In this document: positions 27,937-35,513 of the stretch, piece by piece
Layout: each line of letters opens with the position of its first letter
Numbering within the stretch: the first letter of the stretch is position 1
Assembly (NCBI RefSeq): GCF_002285635.2
Contig: NZ_CP023049.2
Span: 434,001 to 498,000 of the forward strand
Reading direction: 5' to 3'
DNA from: Chryseobacterium piperi
GTDB lineage: Bacteria > Bacteroidota > Bacteroidia > Flavobacteriales > Weeksellaceae
Length of the DNA stretch: 64,000 nucleotides
The notes under the pieces: model-generated
What the model was told of the DNA's origin: nothing
Database searches by the model: none
Seen by the model: only the letters and a program-made list of their open reading frames with translations
Translations under genes and position numbers: made by a program

Positions 27937-28530
27937 ATGGATCAAAAAACACTACAAATGCTTGATAATTACAAAAGGTATGGAGAACTATTTCAGGTTG
28001 ACCAGGAACATTTCGAAGAATTCTATTCACTCCTTAAAAATACTGAGCTTCAGAAGTCTGACTTCTTTCTAAAGCAAGGAGAAAAATGCAAATATTTAGG
28101 CTTTATTAAAAGTGGTACGATCAGGAGCTTTTATATTAATGATCAGGGGCGCGAAATTAATTTTGGCTTCTATTTTGAAAATGAATTTTTTACGGATTAC
28201 GAAAGCATTCTGTGCGATACGGTTTCCAATATGAATATCCAGGCCATCGGAAATTGTGAAATTTTACTTCTCAATAAAGATGATTTACAAAAATTATATC
28301 AGAAAGAAGCTTACTGGCAACAATTTGGAAGAATGATGAGCGAAAAGATTTATCTGGATGCCAAGAAAAGGATTGATGATTTATTGTGTAATTCACCTGA
28401 AAATAGATATCTCAATCTTCTGAGAAAAGAACCTGTAGTTTTTCAGAAAATAGCACAGAAACATATTGCCAGCTATCTTGGAATTACAGAACAATCTCTT
28501 AGTCGTATAAGAAGCAGGATTATTAATTAA
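27937..28530 (+). CDS. Crp/Fnr family transcriptional regulator
   Basis: I chose ATG 27937 (MDQKTLQMLDNY); an in-frame TTG lies two codons earlier. The 197-residue protein has a cyclic-nucleotide-binding-type beta-roll (SDFFLKQGEKCKYLGFIKSGTIRSFY) and a short C-terminal helix-turn-helix (IAQKHIASYLGITEQSLSRIRSRI). The cAMP-binding arginine/glutamate signature is not evident, as is usual for this flavobacterial branch. A 14-bp palindrome covers its stop codon. The next gene on the same strand encodes an alpha/beta hydrolase and is its probable target. Confidence 0.9.
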   Translation: MDQKTLQMLDNYKRYGELFQVDQEHFEEFYSLLKNTELQKSDFFLKQGEKCKYLGFIKSGTIRSFYINDQGREINFGFYFENEFFTDYESILCDTVSNMNIQAIGNCEILLLNKDDLQKLYQKEAYWQQFGRMMSEKIYLDAKKRIDDLLCNSPENRYLNLLRKEPVVFQKIAQKHIASYLGITEQSLSRIRSRIIN

Positions 28531-28540
28531 CTTAAGTTAA
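28527..28540 (+). promoter_or_regulatory. Candidate Crp/Fnr operator, TTAAC-N4-GTTAA
   Basis: TTAACTTAAGTTAA is a perfect 14-bp palindrome overlapping the stop codon of the Crp/Fnr gene. Its centre (28533.5) is 29.5 bases upstream of the -7-like box TAGTTTTA at 28563-28570. That would put it near -40 relative to transcription of the hydrolase gene, the class II activator position. Confidence 0.5.
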
Positions 28541-28562
28541 CGTCTATTGAATTTTAAGAACG

Positions 28563-28570
28563 TAGTTTTA
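28563..28570 (+). promoter_or_regulatory. -7-like box of the alpha/beta hydrolase gene
   Basis: TAGTTTTA matches TAnnTTTG at seven of eight positions. It lies 27 bases before the start codon at 28598. Confidence 0.4.
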
Positions 28571-28597
28571 CTAATATCAACTTAATATTATATAATT

Positions 28598-29287
28598 ATG
28601 GATCAAAAAGATTTAACCATTATCTTGGTACACGGAGCTTGGGGAGATGGTTCCCACTGGCAGTATGTTATTCCTTCGCTTACCAAAGCAGGATATAAAG
28701 TGAGAAGCGTTCAAAATCCTTTAACTACATTACAGGACGATATTAACAAGACTAAAGATCTTATTGATGCACAAGAAGGAAAGGTGCTTCTAGTTGGGCA
28801 TTCTTATGGTGGTGCTGTAATTTCCGGAGCTGGAAATCATGATAAAGTAGTGGGGTTGGTTTATATTGCAGCATTCGCTCCGGATGCAGGTGACAGCTTA
28901 GGAGCTCTTTTAGGAAAAAGAGAATCTCCGGGAGGAGCTAGTATTTATCCTGACAGTAAAGGATTCTTATGGATTAAATACGATGAATTCCAATCGGCTT
29001 TCTGCCAGGATCTGGATGACGAAAAGGCATTGGTAATGTCATTATCTCAAAAGCCAATCCACAGCCAGTGCTTCGGTGACGAAGCAGGAGAGCCTGCCTG
29101 GAAAACAAAACCAAGCTGGTATCAGATTTCGCTGAAGGATCGTATGATCCCTGCAGAAACTGAAAAAGAAATGGCGGAACGCATGCAGCCTAAAAAAATC
29201 ATTTCTTTAGATGCAGGACATGCTTCATTAGCTTCACATCCTCAGGATGTTACTCAGTTGATTTTAGAAGCAGCATCAACGCTGTAA
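28598..29287 (+). CDS. Alpha/beta hydrolase (esterase-like)
   Basis: The 229-residue cytoplasmic protein has the oxyanion region VHGAWGDGSHW, the nucleophile elbow GHSYGG, and a C-terminal histidine in LDAGHASLASHPQ. These are features of EstC/hydroxynitrile-lyase-like hydrolases common in Bacteroidota. It follows the Crp/Fnr gene by 67 bases with its own promoter-like box and candidate operator, and ends with a strong terminator. The substrate is unknown. Confidence 0.92.
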   Translation: MDQKDLTIILVHGAWGDGSHWQYVIPSLTKAGYKVRSVQNPLTTLQDDINKTKDLIDAQEGKVLLVGHSYGGAVISGAGNHDKVVGLVYIAAFAPDAGDSLGALLGKRESPGGASIYPDSKGFLWIKYDEFQSAFCQDLDDEKALVMSLSQKPIHSQCFGDEAGEPAWKTKPSWYQISLKDRMIPAETEKEMAERMQPKKIISLDAGHASLASHPQDVTQLILEAASTL

Positions 29288-29312
29288 AGATTCTGGATAA
29301 AAAATAATCTGT

Positions 29313-29352
29313 AAGCCTTGTGATATTTTACGTAAATTCACAAGGCTTTTCT
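29313..29352 (+). terminator. Rho-independent terminator
   Basis: Perfect stem AAGCCTTGTGA / TCACAAGGCTT followed by TTCTTTG, 26 bases after the hydrolase gene. Confidence 0.85.
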
Positions 29353-29380
29353 TTGTAATAAAGATTTTAATTAAATAACC

Positions 29381-29728
29381 ATGGTTAAAAGAATTGTAGC
29401 CAACTTACAGACAGAGGATTTATCCCGCGCAGACTATTTTTATCATCATATTTTAAGTCTTGAACTATTAATGGACCATGGCTGGATCAAAACATTCGGC
29501 AATGATGAAAAAGCAAAGGTTCAGATAAGCTTTGCTGTTCAGGGAGGAAATGATACTCCTGTTCCTGATTTTTCTATTGAAGTGGATCAAGTGGATGATA
29601 TTCATCAAAAGATGAAAGATTCAGGTTTTGAGATTACCTATGATATTACTGATGAAGATTGGGGAGTCCGAAGATTTTTCGTGAAAGATCCATTTGGAAA
29701 ATTAATTAATATTCTCTCCCATCAATAA
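29381..29728 (+). CDS. VOC superfamily protein (glyoxalase/bleomycin-resistance fold)
   Basis: The 115-residue protein has a single VOC domain with the usual paired beta-alpha-beta3 modules (RIVANLQTEDLSRADYFYHHIL; GVRRFFVKDPFGKLINILSH). The C-terminal DPFGKLINI holds a typical metal-ligand region. Members isomerise, cleave or bind small hydrophobic or thiol-conjugated molecules. It is followed 12 bases later by a second VOC gene, so the two form a bicistronic unit. Confidence 0.88.
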   Translation: MVKRIVANLQTEDLSRADYFYHHILSLELLMDHGWIKTFGNDEKAKVQISFAVQGGNDTPVPDFSIEVDQVDDIHQKMKDSGFEITYDITDEDWGVRRFFVKDPFGKLINILSHQ

Positions 29729-29740
29729 CTCATTGTACTC

Positions 29741-30145
29741 ATGAAAGCAGAACAGATTATACCTATTCTCAGGATTTTTGATTACCAGAAAACAATTGAA
29801 TTTTACGTTGACTGGCTTGGTTTTGAAATTGTCTGGGAACATCATTTTGAAGATAACACCCCTGTTTACATGGAAGTGAACAAAGAAAATATAACCTTTC
29901 ATTTAAGTGAACATCATGGTGATGCTACGCCGGGAAGCAGTGTTTTTATCTGGGGAGAAGGAGTGGCAGATTATCATAAAGAATTAATTGCTAAAAAGTA
30001 TAAATATAACAGGCCGGGATTGGAAAAAACATTTTATGATGCAGTCTCTTTTACAGTTAATGACCCGTTTGGAAATAAGATTATTTTCAATGAAAAATTT
30101 GATGAGGCGAAACATAAGGAGTTGGAGTTTTATTCGGCAGGTTAG
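29741..30145 (+). CDS. VOC superfamily protein, bleomycin-resistance-like
   Basis: This 134-residue VOC domain starts with QIIPILRIFDYQKTIEFYVDWLGF. The residues HLSEHHGDATPGSSVFI are typical of the glyoxalase/bleomycin-binding branch, and the C-terminus ends VNDPFGNKIIFNEK. Proteins of this kind bind glycopeptide drugs or act as lyases; no drug-resistance claim can be made from sequence. It is the second gene of the pair starting at 29381. Confidence 0.88.
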   Translation: MKAEQIIPILRIFDYQKTIEFYVDWLGFEIVWEHHFEDNTPVYMEVNKENITFHLSEHHGDATPGSSVFIWGEGVADYHKELIAKKYKYNRPGLEKTFYDAVSFTVNDPFGNKIIFNEKFDEAKHKELEFYSAG

Positions 30146-30225
30146 TGAAAGGAATTTAGATTAAAAAATTGAAAGATTACGTCAGTTGAGCGTATTGTCA
30201 TTCATTGGTTAATACGGATCAATAG

Positions 30226-30282
30226 AAGAGGGCTTTAGCCCGTTTTCAATTATAGAAGCCCTGCCTCTGGCTTTAGCCAAAA
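30226..30282. repeat. GGCTTTAGCC hairpin repeat
   Basis: GGGCTTTAGCCC (30230-30241) and TGGCTTTAGCCA (30268-30279) are two short self-complementary units 27 bases apart, in the 238-base gap between the VOC pair and DUF763. Such units look like the dispersed intergenic repeats of Chryseobacterium; their role is unknown. Confidence 0.5.
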
Positions 30283-30360
30283 CTATACAGCGGTGTAATT
30301 TGTGGTTAGAATGCAGGTAAATTCATGATTCAAATCATCAAAATCTTACTAATTAACCAG

Positions 30361-30368
30361 TATCTTTG
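30361..30368 (+). promoter_or_regulatory. -7 box of the DUF763 gene
   Basis: TATCTTTG matches TAnnTTTG exactly and ends 15 bases before the ATG at 30384. This decides the start: the in-frame TTG at 30366 is part of the promoter. Confidence 0.6.
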
Positions 30369-30383
30369 GACTTTAAAATTGAG

Positions 30384-31595
30384 ATGAAACGTTCAGGAAC
30401 AGCAGACCTACCTTTACACTATGGCAAAGTACCGCCATGGCTGTATGAGCGTATGTCTGTACTGGGACTATCCATTATTGAGGTAATCCTGATGGATTAT
30501 GGTAAAGATGAAGTTCTTCGCCGGTTGTCAAACCCGTTTTGGTTTCAAAGTTTTGGAGCGGTAATGGGAATGGACTGGCATTCTTCAGGCATAACAACCT
30601 CTGTAATGGGAGCATTAAAACGATCGATTAATCCCAACTCAAAATCCTTAGGTATTTATATTTGTGGCGGAAAAGGGAAGTTTTCAAAAGATACGCCTTC
30701 AGAACTTATTGCAATTGCCGATAAAACCGGATTAAACGGTACAGAATTGGTCAGAGCAAGCAAACTCTCTGCGAAAGTGGATAATACAGCTATTCAGGAT
30801 GGATATCAGCTGTATCTGCATAATTTTATCCTGTCTGATACGGGAAGCTGGAGTGTTGTTCAACAAGGAATGCACGAATCTGACGGAACAGCGAGAAGGT
30901 ATCACTGGCATTCAGAGAATGTAAAATCATTTATTGAAGAACCTCACACGGGGATCAATGGGATTTCGAGAGGAAAAATTCTTAATCTTACTGATGCTCA
31001 TGCTTCCGACAACCGAAAAGGAATCCTGGAGATTTCTCATACCGATTCTACGGAGGTGATGAGTGATTTTTCGAGGCTGATCCTTCCGGCACATCATGAT
31101 GTTCAGGGCTCCGATGTTGATTTAAAACGTTTAGGTGCTCTTTTATATGTCACGCGTGAGCAGCAGCCACAAAATTTCGAAGACCTTCTAATGTTGGAAG
31201 GGGTAGGGCCACGTACGATGCAGTCCTTGGCTCTGGTGAGTGAGGTGATCCATGGAGCGCCGTCCAGATTTTCAGATCCAGCAAGGTTTTCTTTTGCTCA
31301 TGGAGGTAAGGATGGACATCCTTTTCCAGTTCCTATTAACGTATATGATGAAAGTATTGGTATTCTTAAAAAAGGGATTGAAAAATCCAAACTGGGAAAC
31401 TCAGATAAACTGAAATCATTACATAAACTTCATCAGATTATTGCTGAGACAGAAAAAAGCTTTACACCGGATTTTGATATTCAGGAAGTGATAGAAGAAG
31501 AAAGGCAGAACTCCTGGAGATTTGGTGGTAAAACTGTTTTCGGAGATGCTGAAAAACCCGGAAAGCCAAAGCCTATTCAGCTTTCCTTATTCTAA
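30384..31595 (+). CDS. DUF763 domain protein with HhH motif and C-terminal clamp-binding-like peptide
   Basis: The 403-residue protein belongs to the DUF763 family, best known from archaea, whose function is not established. The family N-terminus is MKRSGTADLPLHYGKVPPWL. Near residue 270 there is a helix-hairpin-helix-like segment (LLMLEGVGPRTMQSLALVSE) typical of DNA-binding repair proteins. The last nine residues are PKPIQLSLF. QLSLF matches the QL(S/D)LF consensus by which bacterial proteins bind the DNA polymerase sliding clamp, and its position at the extreme C-terminus after a flexible, proline-rich stretch is the usual one. This suggests a role in DNA replication or repair. It is monocistronic. 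Confidence 0.9.
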   Translation: MKRSGTADLPLHYGKVPPWLYERMSVLGLSIIEVILMDYGKDEVLRRLSNPFWFQSFGAVMGMDWHSSGITTSVMGALKRSINPNSKSLGIYICGGKGKFSKDTPSELIAIADKTGLNGTELVRASKLSAKVDNTAIQDGYQLYLHNFILSDTGSWSVVQQGMHESDGTARRYHWHSENVKSFIEEPHTGINGISRGKILNLTDAHASDNRKGILEISHTDSTEVMSDFSRLILPAHHDVQGSDVDLKRLGALLYVTREQQPQNFEDLLMLEGVGPRTMQSLALVSEVIHGAPSRFSDPARFSFAHGGKDGHPFPVPINVYDESIGILKKGIEKSKLGNSDKLKSLHKLHQIIAETEKSFTPDFDIQEVIEEERQNSWRFGGKTVFGDAEKPGKPKPIQLSLF

Positions 31596-31723
31596 AGTCA
31601 TCACTGTAAACTTAAACGTAATCTTTATCATGGATGTCGATTAATCTTGGATTTCAGAATACAGGATGAAGTCTTGCGTGTACAGTTGATGGAAGAATCT
31701 AAATACAGTAAATCACCAATCAT

Positions 31724-31739
31724 TTTTACACCTGTAAAA
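31724..31739. promoter_or_regulatory. 16-bp palindrome upstream of the second Crp/Fnr gene
   Basis: TTTTACACCTGTAAAA is a perfect inverted repeat 60 bases before the Crp/Fnr start at 31799. The TATTTTTA box at 31769-31776 is a possible -7 element. It could be a site for an autoregulatory or other factor; it differs from the palindrome downstream of the gene. Confidence 0.4.
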
Positions 31740-31798
31740 CTTTTTTGTAACAATTCCAATAAAAATTATATTTTTAGATCATTAAAAATATTCATCTC

Positions 31799-32389
31799 AT
31801 GGGTAATATAGCTTTAGAAATTTCATATGATTTTCCATTTTTCATGCATGAAGAACTGGGTGAGATCTTTCAGGCTCATGAAAAAGTAACCTTTCAAAAA
31901 GGAGATTTTATTCTTGAAGAAGGAAAAACAGCTAATGAATATTATATTTTGGAAAAGGGGCTGGCCAGATCATTCGTTAATGACTTTAATGGCAATGAAG
32001 TTACCACTCATTTTTTCGCGGAAAATGAAATTATTATAGAAGTTTTGTCTCTTTTTCAGAGAATCCCATCGCAGGAAAATATTATGTGTATTACCGATTG
32101 TGAATGCTGGAAATTAGATTATAATACATTTCAGGATCTCTTCCACAAAATTCCTAATCTCAGGGAGTGGGGACGTTCATGGATGTCCCAACAGCTTTTT
32201 GCTTACAAACAGCGATCTGTAGAAATGTTTACCCTTTCCGCTACAAAGCGATATCTTAACCTGTTGGAACAGAAAAATAAGGTGATACAATTGGCTCCCC
32301 TCAAACAAATAGCCTCATACCTTGGAGTTACGGATACTTCTCTAAGCAGAATCCGTAAAGAATTGGTGTCGCATTCAAAGAAAATTTAA
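31799..32389 (+). CDS. Crp/Fnr family transcriptional regulator (second)
   Basis: The 196-residue protein has a beta-roll sensor domain (KGDFILEEGKTANEYYILEKGLARSF) and a C-terminal helix-turn-helix (LKQIASYLGVTDTSLSRIRKEL). It is a distant paralogue of the regulator at 27937, with related recognition helices (TEQSLSRIRS there, TDTSLSRIRK here). No iron-sulphur cysteine cluster of Fnr type is present. A palindrome begins at the base right after its stop codon, and the next gene encodes a VOC protein. Confidence 0.9.
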   Translation: MGNIALEISYDFPFFMHEELGEIFQAHEKVTFQKGDFILEEGKTANEYYILEKGLARSFVNDFNGNEVTTHFFAENEIIIEVLSLFQRIPSQENIMCITDCECWKLDYNTFQDLFHKIPNLREWGRSWMSQQLFAYKQRSVEMFTLSATKRYLNLLEQKNKVIQLAPLKQIASYLGVTDTSLSRIRKELVSHSKKI

Positions 32390-32409
32390 ATCTTGCCTTA
32401 TGGCAAGAT
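32390..32409 (+). promoter_or_regulatory. Candidate Crp/Fnr operator, TTGCC-N4-GGCAA
   Basis: ATCTTGCC and its complement GGCAAGAT are separated by TTAT. The centre (32399.5) is 29.5 bases upstream of the -7 box at 32429, the same distance as for the palindrome after the first Crp/Fnr gene. No T run follows, so it is not a terminator. Confidence 0.55.
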
Positions 32410-32428
32410 GATTCTGATATTGACTTGG

Positions 32429-32436
32429 TAATTTTG
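32429..32436 (+). promoter_or_regulatory. -7 box of the VOC gene
   Basis: TAATTTTG matches TAnnTTTG. It lies 30 bases before the ATG at 32467 and inside the longer open frame that begins at TTG 32425, which excludes that start. Confidence 0.55.
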
Positions 32437-32466
32437 GTTAAAAGTTTAACACTAAAATTAGAAAAA

Positions 32467-32877
32467 ATGAAAGTCAATCAAATTTATGTGAATCTTCCTG
32501 TTAAAGATATTCAGAAAACGAGAGAATTCTGGACGAAACTGGGCTTCACGATCAACGAACAATTTTCAGACGAAAAAGCAGTATGTATAATGATGAAGGA
32601 AGATAGTATTTATGTTATGTTTCTAACGGAAGAATACTTTCAGACTTTTTCCAGTAAGCCGGTTCCTAAAGGGGATACAGCTGAGGTACTTGTTGCTGTT
32701 AGTTTAAACAGCCGTGAGGAAGTTGAGCATATAGTTAACACAGCTCTGGCAAACGGAGGTTCACAGCATGAAGAACCACAAGATTATGGATGGATGTATC
32801 AAAATTCTTTTTGGGATCTTAACGGACACGGCTGGAATATAACATTTGCAGATATTTCTAAGTTTCCTGCTGAATAG
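32467..32877 (+). CDS. VOC superfamily protein
   Basis: The start is ATG 32467 (MKVNQIYVNLPVKDIQKTREFW), giving 136 residues. It is a single VOC domain of the glyoxalase-like lactoylglutathione-lyase family type found in Bacteroidota; the C-terminus reads YQNSFWDLNGHGWNITF. It probably responds to the Crp/Fnr regulator encoded just upstream. The substrate is unknown. Confidence 0.88.
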   Translation: MKVNQIYVNLPVKDIQKTREFWTKLGFTINEQFSDEKAVCIMMKEDSIYVMFLTEEYFQTFSSKPVPKGDTAEVLVAVSLNSREEVEHIVNTALANGGSQHEEPQDYGWMYQNSFWDLNGHGWNITFADISKFPAE

Positions 32878-32951
32878 GTTTCAGATACAAGTAGGATTAG
32901 AATCCACTAAAGCTAATACGTACTCTTTGTGTTTAAACAAACAGAATAATT

Positions 32952-33413
32952 ATGGAAACGAAATCAAACGATATTGAAATCATAAAATATCTAGTATTTA
33001 GCAATTACAAAGTAATTTCGATGAATATTGAAGGTATTTCCAATGAAGAAGCAATGATTTTCCCGAACGGGGAAGCGAATTGTATGAACTGGATTTTAGG
33101 ACATTTAATTTATGTAAGAAATGCTTTTTTGAATGTTTTAGGAAAAGAGCCAGTTTGGGACAACGAAAAATTTTCATTTTATAAAAGAGGTGAAACTCCT
33201 TTAAACAGGAAAGATGAACTGATCAGTTTTGAAGAACTGAAATCCTATTTAAATGAAACTCAAAGCCAACTTGAATCGAAGCTCAATAGTATTGAAAGTC
33301 TTGAACCTACATCCATTAATGATATTTCAACACTTTCTCTGCACGAAATTTATCATAGTGGTCAATTGGGGTATCTCAGAAGAATTCTCGGAAAACCCGG
33401 AGCCATAAAATAA
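32952..33413 (+). CDS. DinB superfamily protein
   Basis: The 153-residue protein is a four-helix DinB/YfiT-like metalloprotein. Likely metal ligands are the histidine in NWILGHLIYVRNAF and the pair in LHEIYHSGQLGYLRR. DinB-fold proteins include thiol-dependent S-transferases using bacillithiol or mycothiol. It is followed 59 bases later by a second DinB-like gene. Confidence 0.87.
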   Translation: METKSNDIEIIKYLVFSNYKVISMNIEGISNEEAMIFPNGEANCMNWILGHLIYVRNAFLNVLGKEPVWDNEKFSFYKRGETPLNRKDELISFEELKSYLNETQSQLESKLNSIESLEPTSINDISTLSLHEIYHSGQLGYLRRILGKPGAIK

Positions 33414-33472
33414 ATGATGTTTCTTATCTGTTAAAGAAAAATATAAAATTCTAATCACAAAATCACTTAATA

Positions 33473-33997
33473 ATGGACACGCCAAAATCAAAAAAAATAG
33501 AAATCGTTATTCCTGCTTATAGAATGCACTCCCAAAGCTTTTTGAATGTTTTGGATGGTATTTCGGAAGAAGATGCCATGAAACGGATTGATGGAAAAAC
33601 CAACCATATCGTATGGATGGCGGGAAACTTTCTCAATATGCGCTACGGATTAGGCTGGGTCTTAGGACTCCAGGAAGAAGATCCTTATAATGAGCTCTTT
33701 TTCCAGGGTAAAGCCTTAGATGAGAGTTTCAGCTACCCAAGCCTGGAGGACCTGAAGAAAAGTTTTCATGCAGTTTCCCCTAAAGTATATCAGAAATTAT
33801 TGGAAGCTACAGATGAACAGTTGGATGAAATTTTTGAAATAGGCATGAATGCACCCTATTTTAAAGAAACCAAACTTAATTTCATAGGTATGTGTATAGG
33901 ACGCGAAGATTATTTATGCGGGCAAATAGGATTGATGCGGAAAATTTTAGGCTATCCTGGAATGAAGTATGATACTGATGAAAATTTAAAATACTAA
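33473..33997 (+). CDS. DinB-like protein
   Basis: This 174-residue protein has the same helical plan as its neighbour (PAYRMHSQSFLNVLDGISEEDAMKR; NHIVWMAGNFLNMRYGL; GREDYLCGQIGLMRKILG). The positions that are histidines in the preceding protein are NHIVWMAGN and LCGQIG here, so the metal site is at least partly lost and the protein may bind something else. The alpha/beta hydrolase gene starts 3 bases after its stop codon, so the two are co-transcribed. Confidence 0.8.
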   Translation: MDTPKSKKIEIVIPAYRMHSQSFLNVLDGISEEDAMKRIDGKTNHIVWMAGNFLNMRYGLGWVLGLQEEDPYNELFFQGKALDESFSYPSLEDLKKSFHAVSPKVYQKLLEATDEQLDEIFEIGMNAPYFKETKLNFIGMCIGREDYLCGQIGLMRKILGYPGMKYDTDENLKY

Positions 33998-34000
33998 CCA

Positions 34001-34783
34001 ATGCATCCTATAGAAAAAGGTTATAAGACGGTTAATGGAATTCAGATGTACTATGAGGTATATGGTTCCGGAAAGCCATTAGTCTTAATTCATGGAGGAG
34101 GTTCTTCCATTCTATTTGACTTCAAAGAAGTTATTTCAAGACTGGAAAATCGATTTCAATTAAAATTAATAGGAATTGACCTGCAAAATCACGGAATGAC
34201 GGAGCATAGGAATATTCCGGAAACCTTTCAGCAGGATGCTCATGATGTGGTAGCTCTTTTGGCGGAAATAAAAATAAATAAAGCCTCATTCTGGGGATTT
34301 AGTAACGGAGGAAATACAGTCATGCAAATTGCATATCTCTATCCAGGAATAATGGATAAGTTGATTGTAGCCTCTTCTTTCTACAAAAGAAACGGAATGC
34401 AGGACGGTTTTTTTGAATCGATGGATGAAGCCAGTCTTGATTCAATGCCAGAACCGCTTAAAATTAATTTTCTGGAATTAAATCCTGACTTTTCCAGATT
34501 AGAAAATATGTTTGATAAAGACAGTAAAAGAATGCAGTCTTTTGAAGACTGGGGTGATGAAATCCTGACGTCTATAAACAGCTCTGCATTATTTATTTCC
34601 GGAGATAAAGATATCATAAAACCCGAGCATACAGTAGAAATGTGGCGACTGGTTAAGAGATCTCAATTAATGATTCTTCCTGCAACTCATGGTTCTTATA
34701 TGATGGCTGATTTTGAGGGGAATACCGATGAAAAGCTCATAGATTTAACCGTGAATGAAGTAGCGACATTTTTAAAAGATTAA
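34001..34783 (+). CDS. Alpha/beta hydrolase
   Basis: The 260-residue protein has the oxyanion motif LIHGGGSS, the nucleophile elbow WGFSNGGN, an acid in FISGDKDIIK and the C-terminal histidine in LPATHGSYM. It is translationally linked to the DinB-like gene 3 bases upstream. The substrate is unknown. Confidence 0.92.
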   Translation: MHPIEKGYKTVNGIQMYYEVYGSGKPLVLIHGGGSSILFDFKEVISRLENRFQLKLIGIDLQNHGMTEHRNIPETFQQDAHDVVALLAEIKINKASFWGFSNGGNTVMQIAYLYPGIMDKLIVASSFYKRNGMQDGFFESMDEASLDSMPEPLKINFLELNPDFSRLENMFDKDSKRMQSFEDWGDEILTSINSSALFISGDKDIIKPEHTVEMWRLVKRSQLMILPATHGSYMMADFEGNTDEKLIDLTVNEVATFLKD

Positions 34784-35002
34784 GATTTCATAGGCTTTTA
34801 AGATAGCAACTTTAGTTATTTTCCTATGTTTTTATTTGTAAAGGTAAAATCGCGAAATCGCTGATTTGCTAAATTGTTAACTGCAAATTTGTTGACTCAA
34901 GGAATATTTTTCGACAGTAGGAGAAGTATATTAATAATCTTCTTAACACAGAATCTTAATGGTTCAATAAAACCTTAATACTAACTTTAAAAATTAAATA
35001 TC

Positions 35003-35434
35003 ATGGCAAAATTAAATCCATACCTCAATTTTGATGGTACAGCAGAAGAAGCTTTCAATTTTTACAAATCGATCTTTGGCGGAGAATTCCGTGGCGAAGT
35101 CTATAAAATGGGAAATGCACCGGGAACAGAAAATCTTTCCGAAGAAGAAAAAAATAGGGTGATGCATATTGCGTTGCCTATCGGGGATGATCTTTTGATG
35201 GCATCAGATATCGTTCCCGGATTTGGGCAGAGTCTGACGGTGGGAAACAATAATTATGTTTCTATTTTCCCCGAATCCAGAGATGAAGCAGACAGACTTT
35301 TTAAAGGACTTTCCGAAGGCGGGAATATAGAAATGCCTATTGAAGATCAGTTTTGGGGAGACTATTTCGGAAGCTTTCAGGATAAATATGGTGTTCATTG
35401 GATGGTGAACTATAATGAAGAATCTGCAAAATAA
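35003..35434 (+). CDS. VOC superfamily protein, PhnB-like
   Basis: The 143-residue protein has the PhnB/3-demethylubiquinone methyltransferase-like VOC pattern: LNPYLNFDGTAEEAFNFYKSIFGGEF at the start, DDLLMASD in the middle, and WGDYFGSFQDKYGVHWMVNY at the end. Despite the historical name, family members have no proven methyltransferase activity. Monocistronic, with a terminator 26 bases after the gene. Confidence 0.9.
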   Translation: MAKLNPYLNFDGTAEEAFNFYKSIFGGEFRGEVYKMGNAPGTENLSEEEKNRVMHIALPIGDDLLMASDIVPGFGQSLTVGNNNYVSIFPESRDEADRLFKGLSEGGNIEMPIEDQFWGDYFGSFQDKYGVHWMVNYNEESAK

Positions 35435-35459
35435 TCTTATATTTAACTAAATTTTTTAA

Positions 35460-35490
35460 GGGCAGTTGGAAAATTAACTGCCCTGTTTTA
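35460..35490 (+). terminator. Rho-independent terminator
   Basis: Stem GGGCAGTT / AACTGCCC with an 8-nt loop, followed by TGTTTTA. Confidence 0.75.
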
Positions 35491-35513
35491 CCCAATCATT
35501 AAAAAAAAGAATT

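Noticed and set aside
27937-34783. Toxin-antitoxin or phage-defence system among the small genes
   Set aside because: All members are recognisable VOC, DinB, hydrolase, DUF763 or Crp/Fnr proteins. No nuclease, RM, CBASS, retron or TA motif was found.
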